Shown piece by piece: positions 1-7,936 of a stretch of 34,526 bases of DNA. Both the position numbers and the translations under genes were made by a program. The stretch comes from Rhizobiales bacterium UBA3584 (GTDB lineage: Bacteria; Pseudomonadota; Alphaproteobacteria; Rhizobiales; Devosiaceae). The stretch lies in NCBI GenBank assembly GCA_002375765.1, contig DFMV01000082.1, positions 1-34,526 on the forward strand. The letters are read 5' to 3'. The notes beneath the pieces are model-generated. The model ran no database searches and was not told the origin of the DNA. It saw only the letters and a list, made by a program, of their open reading frames with translations. How positions within the stretch are numbered: position 1 is the first letter of the stretch; every line of letters starts with the position of its first letter.

Positions 1-16
1 TCAGAAATGAGGGCCG

Positions 17-652
17 TTGGTATTAGTTATCGGAACACTGGTTGTCGGCATTGCCGCGTTGGCAGGGGGAACCTATGTCTATAATACCAACATGGTTGAG
101 CAAACCGTGACATTGGCAAACGAGAACGCAGACGTACTGGTTCGACCGAATTCACCGGTAGTCGGCCGAGACGACGCACGCGTGACAATTGTCGAGTTTT
201 TGGATCCAGCTTGCGAAGCCTGCCGCGCATTCTATCCGGTCGTTAAACAGATACTGGATGAAAACCCAGAAGATGTGAAACTTGTCGTACGCTACGCACC
301 TTTCCATGAAGGCTCCGAGGAAGCTGTGGCGATTTTGGAAGCGGCACGCGTGCAGGACCTCTACATTCCCGTCATGGAAGCGGTCTTTGCCAGCCAGCCG
401 ATATGGGCAGCTCACGGAAGTCCAGACATGGAGTTGGCATGGTCGGCGGCCGAAGGTGCGGGGCTCGATGTGGAGCGAGCCCGCTCCGATGTGCGCTCGC
501 CTGCAATCGTGGCGCTGATTAATCAGGATAAGGCCGATCTGGAACAACTTGAGATTCAACAGACTCCCACGTTTTTCATCAATGGCCAACCGTTGGCCGA
601 GACCAACTTCGATCGGCTGGATGAACAGGTACACGAAGCGTTGGACAACTGA
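17..652 (+). CDS. DsbA-family membrane-anchored thiol oxidoreductase
   Basis: The protein has one N-terminal membrane segment (about residues 2-22) and then a periplasmic thioredoxin fold of the DsbA/Thioredoxin_4 type. The redox motif is C66-E-A-C69, in the context DPACEACRAFYP, and the cis-proline loop is the QQTPTFFING stretch near residue 184. Proteins of this family oxidise or isomerise cysteines of exported proteins; the exact substrate is unknown. The start is a TTG. An in-frame TGA lies nine bases upstream and the only nearby ATG is in another frame, so a TTG start or a small N-terminal frameshift are both possible. It ends 48 bases before the convergent ArsR gene. Length (about 211 aa) is normal for the family. 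Confidence 0.82.
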   Translation: MVLVIGTLVVGIAALAGGTYVYNTNMVEQTVTLANENADVLVRPNSPVVGRDDARVTIVEFLDPACEACRAFYPVVKQILDENPEDVKLVVRYAPFHEGSEEAVAILEAARVQDLYIPVMEAVFASQPIWAAHGSPDMELAWSAAEGAGLDVERARSDVRSPAIVALINQDKADLEQLEIQQTPTFFINGQPLAETNFDRLDEQVHEALDN

Positions 653-700
653 TCGGCGGCACTCATCGGAAGAGGAAGATAGGGCTCCGCGCGTGTCGTG

Positions 701-1054
701 TCAGATTGGCCTTACCCTGATTTTGACGTCATCAAGCAAAAGAGCCCCTTCTTTGACGTGCATCACCATGTCAACGATCATGCCGCCGACATGGTCGTCG
801 GCGACGCTATAAAATACGTTCTTGGCTTGACGTTTGCCTACGACAATTCGCGCCCCGCGAAGCAAACGCAGGTGTTGGCTCACCAGCGTTTGCGAAAGGC
901 CAAGTTTTTCGGCGATCTTGCCTACGGACTTTGGATCGTCCATACAGTACATGACGATCCGGAGCCGGTTTGGATCACCCAATAGTCGAAATACTTCAGC
1001 CAACGAGTTGAGTTGTGTGCCCGATAGCATCAAGGTCTTCCTAGTCATGCGCAT
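701..1054 (-). CDS. ArsR/SmtB-family metal-sensing repressor with alpha5 zinc site
   Basis: This is a compact winged-helix repressor of 117 aa, using the ATG in front of RMTRKTLMLSG; the second ATG two codons on is equally possible. The open frame runs 59 codons further upstream, but that part has no family similarity. The HTH lies about residues 42-65 (KIAEKLGLSQTLVSQHLRLL). The C-terminal helix holds D86-x-H88, H99 and E102, the same D-x-H-x10-H-x2-E spacing as the SmtB/CzrA alpha5 Zn(II)/Co(II) site. The CxC-type alpha3 site of ArsR/CadC is absent. Metal binding would release DNA and derepress a target. The divergent plus-strand side has only a truncated ORF, so its natural target may be lost. 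Confidence 0.85.
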   Translation of the reverse strand: MRMTRKTLMLSGTQLNSLAEVFRLLGDPNRLRIVMYCMDDPKSVGKIAEKLGLSQTLVSQHLRLLRGARIVVGKRQAKNVFYSVADDHVGGMIVDMVMHVKEGALLLDDVKIRVRPI

Positions 1055-1314
1055 GTCCGGGCGCTTCAGACTGATACCATGCTTACATGTCTTGGCATGA
1101 GGAGGTCGTCGGGCCGAGCGCAGCACTATTTCAGCCTGGGCAACCATACCCGATCGTAAGTCGTTGCGCAGGGGTGCGTGGCAAGCATTGGGGGTTCGGT
1201 GCGACTTTGTCGCAGTTTCCATCATTCCCATGTCCGACTAGAATGGTTGTGTTGCTGCGTTCCGCTATGGGCGTGTTTATCGTCATTGCTGCTCTGCTTA
1301 GTTAGGTTCCACCG

Positions 1315-1451
1315 ATGTTTTCTCTGCGCAATCGTAACACCGCCGTACTTGCGGTTCTGCTGGTGATCGTTGGTGGTGTTTTCGCGTTGTCCTTGAACCA
1401 CGTTCCTAGAGAAGTACGCGCCTCCCAGACAGGCGATGCGAGCGTCGTCAA
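1315..1451 (+). pseudogene. possible 5' fragment of an exported or membrane protein
   Basis: An ATG opens a reading frame whose first 45 residues look like a genuine exported N-terminus: basic residues, then a hydrophobic run (about residues 9-27, AVLAVLLVIVGGVFALSLN), then a polar Pro-rich stretch. After about base 1451 the frame simply runs antisense through the end of the M23 gene and loses protein-like character. A 20-codon hydrophobic ORF (MVVLLRSAMG... ending at 1305) lies just upstream. I infer the 5' end of a gene that once diverged from the arsR gene, cut off by recombination. The original product cannot be named. Confidence 0.3.
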
Positions 1452-3422
1452 TCAACCGCCACTTATCGAGCCAGCGCCATTAGTTGCGCCCACGGTCATC
1501 AGGTTATCAATGTTCTCGACGATCCGCGCGAATTGGCTCATGTCATCCGGCGTAAGTGACCGGCTTGCAGGAAGCCGGGCATCCAAGGCATTGAGAAGCC
1601 GCCCATTGACGCTCAATTCGAAGTGGAGGTGGTTACCAGTCGAAAGACCCGTCGTTCCAACGTATCCAATCACGTCGCCTTGGCGGACGACGGCGCCCGG
1701 CTCAATACCGTCGGCGATGCGGCTCATATGAGAATATGAGGTGACATACCCGTTTTCGTGGGTGAGCCGGACGTGCCGTCCGTAGCCGCCATTCCATTGC
1801 GCCATGGCGACCTGTCCATCCGCTGACGCGTAGATCGGCGTCCCCGCAGGCGCGGCAAGATCCACCCCCTCGTGCCCGAGAATCTCTCCTGTAACGGGAT
1901 GCGTGCGCATCCCCATGGGAGATGTCAGGCGACCGCCGCCTTCGAGTGGCCTCCGCAAGAACATCGGTCCCCAGGACTGGCCGTTCCGATCCATATAGGA
2001 TGCTGTTCCGTCCTGCCCGACGAACTGAAACAACTCCCGAAGGCGGGTGCTGTCCGAAAGCGAGACATAGAGCGCCTGGCTTCGGCTGTCGCTGTCCACC
2101 GCCGCAAGTATTTCGATCGTGGTGCCAGGCGTGATGCGTTCATTGAGGTCGAGTTGGCCCTCAAGAGCCATGATCACGCTTTCGACCACAGCATCCTCAA
2201 GCCGGTTTCTGCGACCCAACTCCCAGATGGACTGATAGAGTGAAGGAAGCCGCGCCGCGTTCACCTGCTCAACGTTCTCTTCCGGCATCGCAATTCTGGG
2301 CGGCTCGTTGGCCAGCACGAATCCGCCATTGTCCGTTCGCGCACTTGTAAACGCATGCGTGTCCGCATTTGCCGTCGCGTCGTGACGATAGACGCTGATG
2401 CGCATCGGGGTCGCCTCCATCCCCTCCTGCCGGCCCGAGGAGTAGAGGATACGCAAGCGGGAAAGAGCAGGCAGGGTATCCATTCCGTAGGCAGTCCTCG
2501 CCCATCTGAGAATTGTTGCAGCGTCGGCCTCCGCAAACCCGTTCTCCTCAAGCACTGCCGAGAGCGGCCTTTCTTGATCGAGCTTGAGTAGCCGCTCCGA
2601 CCATCCATCGGAACGAACCGACATGGGGACCACGGTTATGTTCTCCGGTTCCGAGGTGATGATCCTTCCCGGTTCGCTATCCGGGACGGTCAACGCCCCG
2701 CTCGGTGGCGCATAGCTGGAAAGATTGGAGAACGACGCCAGAGCGATCCGGACCTGATCCGAACCTGCCATGACGTACTCGGCCGCAGCCTGATCGGAGA
2801 GTCTGAGCGTGGGAGCGGCCGAGAAGCTGAGCGGCGTTATGGATAGAGCCACTTCAGATTGCACGGGCTCGCCGTAGAGCGAAGACGCTATGCTATGGTC
2901 CACCCTCGGTTGATCGTCACCACGCCCAAGCAGGATATCCATTGCGGGAATGTCTGCCGAGACGATGGTTGTCGACGTCGCGAGCGCGGAGTTGAACCAC
3001 ACGAATGCCTGGTTGCGGAGCTGCGTTTGCGTCCCATGCGATTCTCCCACAGCCATCTCGAAGGTTACCAGATCCCGTTCCGTCGATACAGATGCCCTGA
3101 CCCGGCTGGTTTTCCCATTCGCGGTGGTTTGGGTCGGGGCCTGAACGGGAAGACGCAAGGCTTCTGCGGGGGTCGAGAACGACTCCCGGCCATCGAACGC
3201 GACGTAGAGCGCGGCGTTCATGAGCATAAAGCAGGACACACCGGCCAGCATGATGGATATCACGGCCCTTGGATTGATATCGCCAAGGGCATGGAATGGC
3301 GCGTCCAACCCCCTGCTTGACAGGGGAGGTTCGTCCACAACGCCGATGCGCAGCAAATGAGCGCCTCTCATTCTTTGCGGGTTTGTTTTCAGGTCCCCTG
3401 AATTTCTGGAAAAAAAAGCCAT
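1452..3422 (-). CDS. M23-family metallopeptidase (LytM/DD-endopeptidase type), inner-membrane anchored
   Basis: This is a murein hydrolase-like protein of about 656 aa. A membrane segment (PRAVISIMLAGVSCFMLMNA) follows a roughly 50-residue cytoplasmic tail. A long low-complexity and LysM/OapA-like middle comes next, and the peptidase domain fills the last 140 residues. Zinc ligands are visible in GHEGVD (His and Asp, near residue 517) and in HLHFE (near residue 598), with the usual catalytic His in SYSHMSR. It probably cleaves peptide cross-links in the periplasm. I chose the ATG before AFFSRNSGD. An upstream start at 3518 adds 32 residues without similarity and would overlap the transpeptidase gene. 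Its 3' end abuts foreign-looking sequence. Confidence 0.85.
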   Translation of the reverse strand: MAFFSRNSGDLKTNPQRMRGAHLLRIGVVDEPPLSSRGLDAPFHALGDINPRAVISIMLAGVSCFMLMNAALYVAFDGRESFSTPAEALRLPVQAPTQTTANGKTSRVRASVSTERDLVTFEMAVGESHGTQTQLRNQAFVWFNSALATSTTIVSADIPAMDILLGRGDDQPRVDHSIASSLYGEPVQSEVALSITPLSFSAAPTLRLSDQAAAEYVMAGSDQVRIALASFSNLSSYAPPSGALTVPDSEPGRIITSEPENITVVPMSVRSDGWSERLLKLDQERPLSAVLEENGFAEADAATILRWARTAYGMDTLPALSRLRILYSSGRQEGMEATPMRISVYRHDATANADTHAFTSARTDNGGFVLANEPPRIAMPEENVEQVNAARLPSLYQSIWELGRRNRLEDAVVESVIMALEGQLDLNERITPGTTIEILAAVDSDSRSQALYVSLSDSTRLRELFQFVGQDGTASYMDRNGQSWGPMFLRRPLEGGGRLTSPMGMRTHPVTGEILGHEGVDLAAPAGTPIYASADGQVAMAQWNGGYGRHVRLTHENGYVTSYSHMSRIADGIEPGAVVRQGDVIGYVGTTGLSTGNHLHFELSVNGRLLNALDARLPASRSLTPDDMSQFARIVENIDNLMTVGATNGAGSISGG

Positions 3423-3490
3423 TATTTCGCTGCCATGCCTCGCTCGGAACTTCGACTGGCCGCCATTCACCAGGCCCTGGTACCGCCCTC

Positions 3491-4168
3491 TCAAGAGACG
3501 ATTATCGGGGATCCCCATCTGACGTTGTCGGCAAGGTGGATCACGTCATGATGCAACAGGCGAACGCACCCGGACGACACCGCCCGGCCGATCGTCCAGG
3601 CTTCGCCGGTACCGTGGATTCGGTAAAGCGTGTCGCGGCTTCCCTGGTGAATGTAGAGCGCGCGTGCACCCAGCGGATTGCCCAGCCCTGGAGGCTGGCC
3701 ATTGCGCCATTGCTCGAGTTCGGGCTGACGGTCGATCATCTCCCCGGGCGGGGTCCAAACCGGCCATTCCCGCGAGTAGGCGATGTGTCCGCGCCCTGAC
3801 CATGCAAAGCCGGCCCGGCCCAATCCGGCGCCGTAGCGCATCGCGGTACCGCCCTTCTCGATGTGATAGAGATAGAAGCTGGCGGTATCGACGATGATCG
3901 TTCCCGGCTCCTCGACGGTGGGATAGTCGATACGCTGACGGTAGAAATTCTGATCGAGATATCGCAGATCGACGGGCGGGACCGGGAACTCTTCATCTGG
4001 AAGCGCCGCATACATGGCGACAACCTCTGGAGATATAGGCGGCGGCAACGTCACCTGTTGTTGGGGAGGTTCATTTCTGTATGTCGTACAGCCGGCGACA
4101 GACAGAGCCATCAGGCTGGATGCACCCGCCAAGAAGTGGCGGCGTGAGAGAGAGATAGAAGATGCCAT
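3491..4168 (-). CDS. L,D-transpeptidase (YkuD domain), Tat-type lipoprotein
   Basis: The product is 225 aa. The N-terminus has a twin-arginine pattern (SRRHFLAG) followed by a lipobox (LSVAGC), so it should be a periplasmic lipoprotein. The YkuD domain occupies about residues 80-225. The catalytic cysteine is C201 in SSGCVRL, with H185 in IHGTGE, matching the family HxGT...SxGCxR pattern. L,D-transpeptidases make 3-3 cross-links in peptidoglycan or attach lipoproteins to it. The gene lies directly upstream of the M23 peptidase on the same strand, 68 bases apart, so a cell-wall remodelling pair is likely. A short purine run (AAGAG) precedes the start. Confidence 0.88.
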   Translation of the reverse strand: MASSISLSRRHFLAGASSLMALSVAGCTTYRNEPPQQQVTLPPPISPEVVAMYAALPDEEFPVPPVDLRYLDQNFYRQRIDYPTVEEPGTIIVDTASFYLYHIEKGGTAMRYGAGLGRAGFAWSGRGHIAYSREWPVWTPPGEMIDRQPELEQWRNGQPPGLGNPLGARALYIHQGSRDTLYRIHGTGEAWTIGRAVSSGCVRLLHHDVIHLADNVRWGSPIIVS

Positions 4169-4305
4169 TTTATTCCGCTCTTAAGTCTCAGGCGACACAC
4201 CGCGCCGGGCTGCGCCGGAACGGTGATCAACGTGAAAGAAAGCAGTGCCGGGGCCGCGATAGGCGGAGCGAGAATTGGAAAAGCCCTAAACTGCGCCGAT
4301 TTGGA

Positions 4306-4662
4306 TCAGGCGCGCGGAGGGGGTTCGTCGAGTGGACGGAGCCACAGATAGCTGGATTTGGGAGGGGGAGCCAAGGCCCAGATTTGCCGCGGCTGCGGTT
4401 GTCCTGGATCGTCGGCAGCCGGTGCTTGGATCTCGCAATGCGGGCAGGTGGCGAAAATCGCCGGTATTCGATCCGTCTGGCGGGGCTCAAGACTTAAGCC
4501 GGTCGAGGGCAAGACAAGCGTTGTTACGACCTCGGCGCTCTCAACTGGAGAAACGGGGCTTGCATAGCCGCTGGGCGTGGAAGCTTGCACGGCGGCGAGC
4601 CATGCCAAAATCAACACGGCTGTTCCAAAGCTTAAAACCAGCAAAGCAAAATGACGAACCAT
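4306..4662 (-). CDS. small exported protein, unknown function (one CPHC motif)
   Basis: The protein is about 118 aa from the ATG before VRHFALLVLSFG. It has a signal peptide or membrane segment (about residues 3-25), a low-complexity middle, one CxxC pair (TCPHCEI), and a Pro-rich end finishing in EPPPRA. In size, signal sequence and Pro-rich tail it resembles the small Cys-containing exported proteins found at other metal loci in this window (24832 and 33786), but I see no clear sequence homology. No strong ribosome site precedes the chosen ATG; an ATG 12 codons upstream is an alternative. It lies between the MerR gene and the L,D-transpeptidase gene. Function is not assigned. Confidence 0.5.
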   Translation of the reverse strand: MVRHFALLVLSFGTAVLILAWLAAVQASTPSGYASPVSPVESAEVVTTLVLPSTGLSLEPRQTDRIPAIFATCPHCEIQAPAADDPGQPQPRQIWALAPPPKSSYLWLRPLDEPPPRA

Positions 4663-4813
4663 ATGGCATTGATGCAACGTTGAACATGGCATGATCAAGG
4701 CACGATTCCCACGATTTTGTGAAAATAAACCATCGTATTCCAGTTTTCATACTCCTGCCTCAATCAAGGAAAGTAGATAGATAGACGTGCAAAAAATCTA
4801 ATCGATTATTTCT

Positions 4814-5245
4814 TCAGGCGTTGGCGCCGTGATAGCTGCATTGAGCGTGATCCGCCAGTGTCTCGATCACCCGGCATGTGGCGATACGGCCATGAGAGCC
4901 TTCATCGACCATGCGCGACAATTCGGCCTCGAGCAGCTTGAGATTGCGGATCTTGGTCCGCACCTCTGTCAGCCGTTCCCGTGCGATCAGATCGGCGTCG
5001 CCACAGGGACGCGCGGGATCATCCTGAAGCCGAAGCAAGGTGCGGATCGCGTCGATATCGAATCCGAGCTCCCGTGAATGCCGAATGAACTTCATTCTGT
5101 CTATGTCGACGGCATCATAGAGGCGGCGATTGCTCTGGCTTCGGCCCACGGACGGCAGCAACCCGATCTGCTCATAGTAGCGAATGGTTGGTACCTTGAT
5201 GCCGCTCGCCTTGGCGGCCCGTCCGATGGGAAGCCCGTCCTGCAT
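4814..5245 (-). CDS. MerR-family heavy-metal transcriptional activator (ZntR/CadR/PbrR-like)
   Basis: The product is 143 aa. The N-terminal winged HTH (IGRAAKASGIKVPTIRYYEQIGLL) is followed by the long dimerisation helix and a C-terminal metal loop. Candidate ligands are C81 (RPCGDAD), C124, H133, C136 and H139. C81 and C124 match the positions of the conserved ZntR/PbrR cysteines. The N-terminal cysteine of PbrR (position 14) is a serine here, so strict lead specificity is not supported. MerR activators bend promoters with over-long spacers; two such promoters occur at 6092-6122 and 7876-7906 in front of metal exporters. A GAGGAG ribosome site sits five bases before the ATG. Confidence 0.88.
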   Translation of the reverse strand: MQDGLPIGRAAKASGIKVPTIRYYEQIGLLPSVGRSQSNRRLYDAVDIDRMKFIRHSRELGFDIDAIRTLLRLQDDPARPCGDADLIARERLTEVRTKIRNLKLLEAELSRMVDEGSHGRIATCRVIETLADHAQCSYHGANA

Positions 5246-5250
5246 TTTTT

Positions 5251-5297
5251 CTCCTCTAGTCTTTGGAGATTATACGCTCGGATCATGGCAAGGGAAA
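5251..5297 (-). promoter_or_regulatory. merR promoter with a degenerate MerR-type dyad
   Basis: On the minus strand a consensus TATAAT (bases 5274-5269) lies 17 bases from a weak TTTCCC (5297-5292). Between the -10 box and the GAGGAG ribosome site (5256-5251) is CTCTAGtctTTGGAG (5254-5268, read on plus). It shares one exact half-site with the dyad of the two MerR-type promoters at 6092 and 7876. Binding here would sit downstream of the -10 box and could autoregulate. The promoter is seen in sequence; autoregulation is inference. Confidence 0.45.
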
Positions 5298-5316
5298 GGA
5301 GAACCCCGGTACCCCC

Positions 5317-5511
5317 TTAGGATGGATTTGGACTTTCAGCCTCCGGCCTTGCCGCCCGCAGCTCCAGATATCCTCGATCGCTCAACCAGTCTTGCAGGAT
5401 GTAGCGCAGTCCGTCTTGCCGGCTCCGGATGGGTTCGGGTGATTTCTCGATGAAGGCATTGAACGCTTCAGCCAGTTCCGGCGTGATGCGGACCGTAATC
5501 TTGTCTTTCAT
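5317..5511 (-). CDS. small ribbon-helix-helix-like protein
   Basis: This is a 64-aa protein. It begins with a beta-strand and helix pattern typical of CopG/Arc-type DNA-binding proteins (MKDKITVRITPELAEAFNAF), then a second helix (SRQDGLRYILQDWLSDRGYL) and a short polar tail. Such proteins act as dimeric repressors or antitoxins. No partner toxin gene is adjacent, and the next minus-strand ORF upstream is the DUF1223 fragment. It lies between the MerR gene and that fragment. The family-level call rests on pattern only. Confidence 0.5.
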   Translation of the reverse strand: MKDKITVRITPELAEAFNAFIEKSPEPIRSRQDGLRYILQDWLSDRGYLELRAARPEAESPNPS

Positions 5512-5589
5512 GCGCAGCTCCTTCAGCCGGGGCTATAAAGCGCAGGGCTGCGAGAATGTCGAGTCGGGGCGCGGCAATCCTGGACCGGC

Positions 5590-5934
5590 TCAGCGCATGA
5601 TCGCAGCGGCGCCCAGGATGCGGCCAGGTAAAGCGCCGTTCTTTTCCTGTATGATGAGCGCTAAACCGTCGTTGCCGGGGCCGAGAGCCTCGGGCACTGG
5701 AACACGTATCGCCGCGCCGCTCGCCGGATCCCACATCCCGACCGGTTGGCGGGAAGTGACGATGTGAGAATAGGAGAGGCGTTGGCCCATGTTGTCGCCA
5801 CGCGCGATATCGACCTCGGCACTGTTGCGAAAGGCGACCAGCCATACAATCGCCTCGCCTAAATCGGAACGCGGACCTGCCCTGAGAATAACGACGTCCT
5901 GGGTTTCAGCTTCAACGTCCACAGAAAGCGCCAA
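5590..5934 (-). pseudogene. C-terminal fragment of a DUF1223-family secreted protein
   Basis: The 114 codons resemble the C-terminal beta-sandwich half of DUF1223 proteins: a V-W-L-V-x-F strand, the charged ARGDNMGQRLSYSH turn, the GMWDP motif and a final ILGAAAI strand. Full-length members are roughly twice this size and have an N-terminal signal and a thioredoxin-like half, which are missing here. The frame stays open a few codons upstream (to about 5955, including PTGLSAD) and then meets a stop. There is no start beyond the TTG used here. I read this as a gene truncated by recombination near 5955-5970. Confidence 0.6.
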
Positions 5935-6091
5935 ATCCGCACTAAGGCCTGTGGGGATTGAACGAAGCTATCAGACAAAGAAACACAAACGCGCATGGCG
6001 TTTGTGTAAGGATGAAGCCAGCGCCCAGCCATTCAATTCGAAGTGAGAATCGGCCACTGGCAACAGCAGCCTCATCGGCTGACGACTCTGC

Positions 6092-6122
6092 TTGCTTCTC
6101 TAGTGGCTAGAGGCTGTAGACT
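6092..6122 (+). promoter_or_regulatory. MerR-type promoter and operator for the HXXEE-CDF operon
   Basis: The -35 box TTGCTT (6092-6097) and -10 box TAGACT (6117-6122) are separated by 19 bases, the over-long spacing typical of MerR-controlled promoters. The spacer contains a perfect dyad, CTCTAG-tgg-CTAGAG (6098-6112). The same element recurs before the P-type ATPase gene. The MerR gene at 4814-5245 is the likely regulator. Confidence 0.75.
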
Positions 6123-6142
6123 AAGGAGTGAAGACCAACAAA

Positions 6143-6304
6143 ATGAAAAAGTCTGTGTATCGAGAACTCATCATCGAGGTGTTTGCGGACCGCTCTACAT
6201 CAGAGACCCTGATTCCTCAGCAGAGCCTTCCAGAACGCATCCGTTTCCAGGGAAGCCTTGCTGCATTCGGGATGGGGACTGACGCGCACGAGGCTAAAAC
6301 ATGA
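6143..6304 (+). CDS. 53-aa micro-ORF translationally coupled to the HXXEE gene
   Basis: This is the first reading frame after the MerR-type promoter. It encodes 53 mostly soluble residues beginning MKKSVYRELIIEVFADR and ending DAHEAKT. Its stop overlaps the next start as ATGA, a classic translational-coupling arrangement, which argues that it is translated. An AAGGAG (6123-6128) lies 14 bases upstream of the ATG, longer than ideal; a purine run closer in may help. I recognise no family. It is expected to be induced together with the exporter genes when the MerR protein senses metal. Confidence 0.55.
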   Translation: MKKSVYRELIIEVFADRSTSETLIPQQSLPERIRFQGSLAAFGMGTDAHEAKT

Positions 6305-6849
6305 ACCGGAATCCTGTACTCATTGCTGCGGCCTTTCTGTTTTCCGGTGTGGTTCTGAGCCTGGGCTATGCCGCGTTCGGCTTCTGGACGATGCTCATCT
6401 TCACCTCCGGCTTCCTTGGCGGATTCGTGCTGTGGCTGATCTTCCCCGCCAACCCCTCCTTCACGGCGATCAAGACTCCATACTTTCTGGCACTGGCGCT
6501 CTTCGTTCTTCACCGTATCGAGGAGTATGTGATGGACTTTTTTGACAGGCTGGCTGCGATCACCGGCACGGGCACGCCCGACACCGGTTCCTGGCAGGTG
6601 ATCCTGTTGGTCCTGCTCTCGGTGGGCGCATGGCTGGTGGTGCCACCGTTGGTCAGCCGCGGATACCGCTTCGGAACCTATCTCGCCTGGACCTTCTTTG
6701 CGGCCATGGGCATCACCGAACTGGCCCATTTTGCCGTTTTCCCCTGGTTTACCGTACAGCCTTTTGCCTATTTTCCCGGCATGGCCAGTGTCGTGCTGCT
6801 CGCGCCTGCCGCATGGTGGGGCATGTGGCGACTTTCCCGAGGAACCTGA
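6301..6849 (+). CDS. HXXEE-motif integral membrane protein
   Basis: The product is 182 aa with about five hydrophobic segments. The signature HRIEE (H71, E74, E75) sits at the end of a membrane helix and matches the HXXEE family of uncharacterised membrane proteins. A second polar pair, E140 and H143 (ITELAHFAV), lies in a later helix. The gene is between a MerR-type promoter and a CDF exporter gene, with one base between its stop and the next start, so co-expression with zinc/cadmium efflux is clear. A metal-related role, such as a helper of the exporter or an acid-residue metal site in the membrane, is inference from context. GAGG precedes the start. Confidence 0.72.
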   Translation: MNRNPVLIAAAFLFSGVVLSLGYAAFGFWTMLIFTSGFLGGFVLWLIFPANPSFTAIKTPYFLALALFVLHRIEEYVMDFFDRLAAITGTGTPDTGSWQVILLVLLSVGAWLVVPPLVSRGYRFGTYLAWTFFAAMGITELAHFAVFPWFTVQPFAYFPGMASVVLLAPAAWWGMWRLSRGT

Positions 6850-6850
6850 T

Positions 6851-7792
6851 ATGACCCGAAACCCGGACACCTCCAATGCCGCGAATGACGGGCATGCTCA
6901 TGACGCTAACCACGATCACGGACAGGTCGTGACTGCCTCGAACGAGCGGCGCATCCGTCTCGTTCTCATCTTCACCGCCGGCTACGCGATTGTGCAGGCG
7001 GTCGGCGGCTGGTTCTCCGGCTCACTGGCGTTGATCGCCGATGCCGGCCACATGGTCTCGGATTCGGCCGCGCTGCTGCTGGCCCTGATCGCGTACCGCA
7101 TCGCGCGGCGCGCCGCCGACGCCACGCGCACATATGGCTTTCACCGGGTGCGGGTCCTGGCCGCGCTCGCCAACGGCGCGACGCTGCTCTTGCTCGTCGC
7201 ATGGATCGCCTGGGAGGCGGTGCAACGCGTCAATGCCCCTGTCCAGATTCTGGCAGGTCCGATGCTGATCGTCGCCGTGATCGGCCTCGGCGTGAACGTC
7301 GCTGGAGCCTTGATCCTCTGGTCGGGGAACAGGGGCGACGGCAATCTCAGGGGCGCGTTCCTGCACGTCATCGGCGATCTTCTCGGCTCAGTGGGCGCCA
7401 TTGCCGCCGCCATCGGGATCATGCTGACGGGATGGACGATCCTGGACCCCATCCTCTCTGTGCTGGTGGCGGCGCTCGTGGTCAGATCCGCATGGAGCCT
7501 TATCTCGGACTCGATCCGCGTTCTGTTGCAGGCTGTTCCCCGGGGCGTGGATGCGATCGAAGTGGAGCGCGGTCTTGCGAGTCTTCCCGGCATCGCCGAG
7601 GCCGGGCATTTTCACGCCTGGACGCTGACCGATGAATCCAGCGTTGCCACTGTCCACGTCAGCCCGGCAGAGGGAACCGATCCACTCGGCCTGCCTCCAA
7701 TCGTCTCAGCGTGGCTCAAGGAGCGGTATGCGATCGACCATGTCACCGTACAGGTGGACCCGCCGGGCAAACTCGACAGTGGCCACCACTGA
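6851..7792 (+). CDS. czcD: CDF-family cation efflux protein (CzcD/ZitB type)
   Basis: The product is a 313-aa cation diffusion facilitator. It has a His-rich cytoplasmic N-terminus (HAHDANHDH), six membrane segments and a C-terminal cytoplasmic domain. The transport site is visible as H67-x3-D71 in helix 2 (DAGHMVSD) and H172-x3-D176 in helix 5 (HVIGDLLGS), the H/D pattern of Zn(II)/Cd(II)/Co(II) exporters. It moves the metal from cytoplasm to periplasm against protons. The longer frame upstream only overlaps the HXXEE gene, so the ATG one base after that stop is chosen. The C-terminus ends in SGHH. Expected to be induced by the upstream MerR-type promoter. Confidence 0.92.
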   Translation: MTRNPDTSNAANDGHAHDANHDHGQVVTASNERRIRLVLIFTAGYAIVQAVGGWFSGSLALIADAGHMVSDSAALLLALIAYRIARRAADATRTYGFHRVRVLAALANGATLLLLVAWIAWEAVQRVNAPVQILAGPMLIVAVIGLGVNVAGALILWSGNRGDGNLRGAFLHVIGDLLGSVGAIAAAIGIMLTGWTILDPILSVLVAALVVRSAWSLISDSIRVLLQAVPRGVDAIEVERGLASLPGIAEAGHFHAWTLTDESSVATVHVSPAEGTDPLGLPPIVSAWLKERYAIDHVTVQVDPPGKLDSGHH

Positions 7793-7875
7793 GCCAGCCT
7801 GGCCGGTTAGCCGGACACTGGCGAAGGCTCATTCCATGCGGATTCAATGCGAGGGGAAGCGGGAAAAAATTTCGC

Positions 7876-7906
7876 TTGCTTCTATAGTGGCTAGAGGATG
7901 CAAGCT
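7876..7906 (+). promoter_or_regulatory. MerR-type promoter and operator for the P-type ATPase gene
   Basis: TTGCTT (7876-7881) is followed by the dyad CTATAG-tgg-CTAGAG (7882-7896), nearly identical in sequence and position to the element at 6092. At the same 19-base distance the -10 hexamer would be CAAGCT (7901-7906), a poor match, so this copy may be weaker or need its activator more strictly. It ends 30 bases before the ATPase start. Confidence 0.68.
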
Positions 7907-7936
7907 GGCCGTCAGACGTCGACCAGGAGCCCACAA

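Noticed and set aside
6217..6876. Minus-strand 219-codon frame antisense to the HXXEE gene
   Set aside because: Gln/Arg/Gly-rich shadow without motifs, opposite a clear membrane protein gene.
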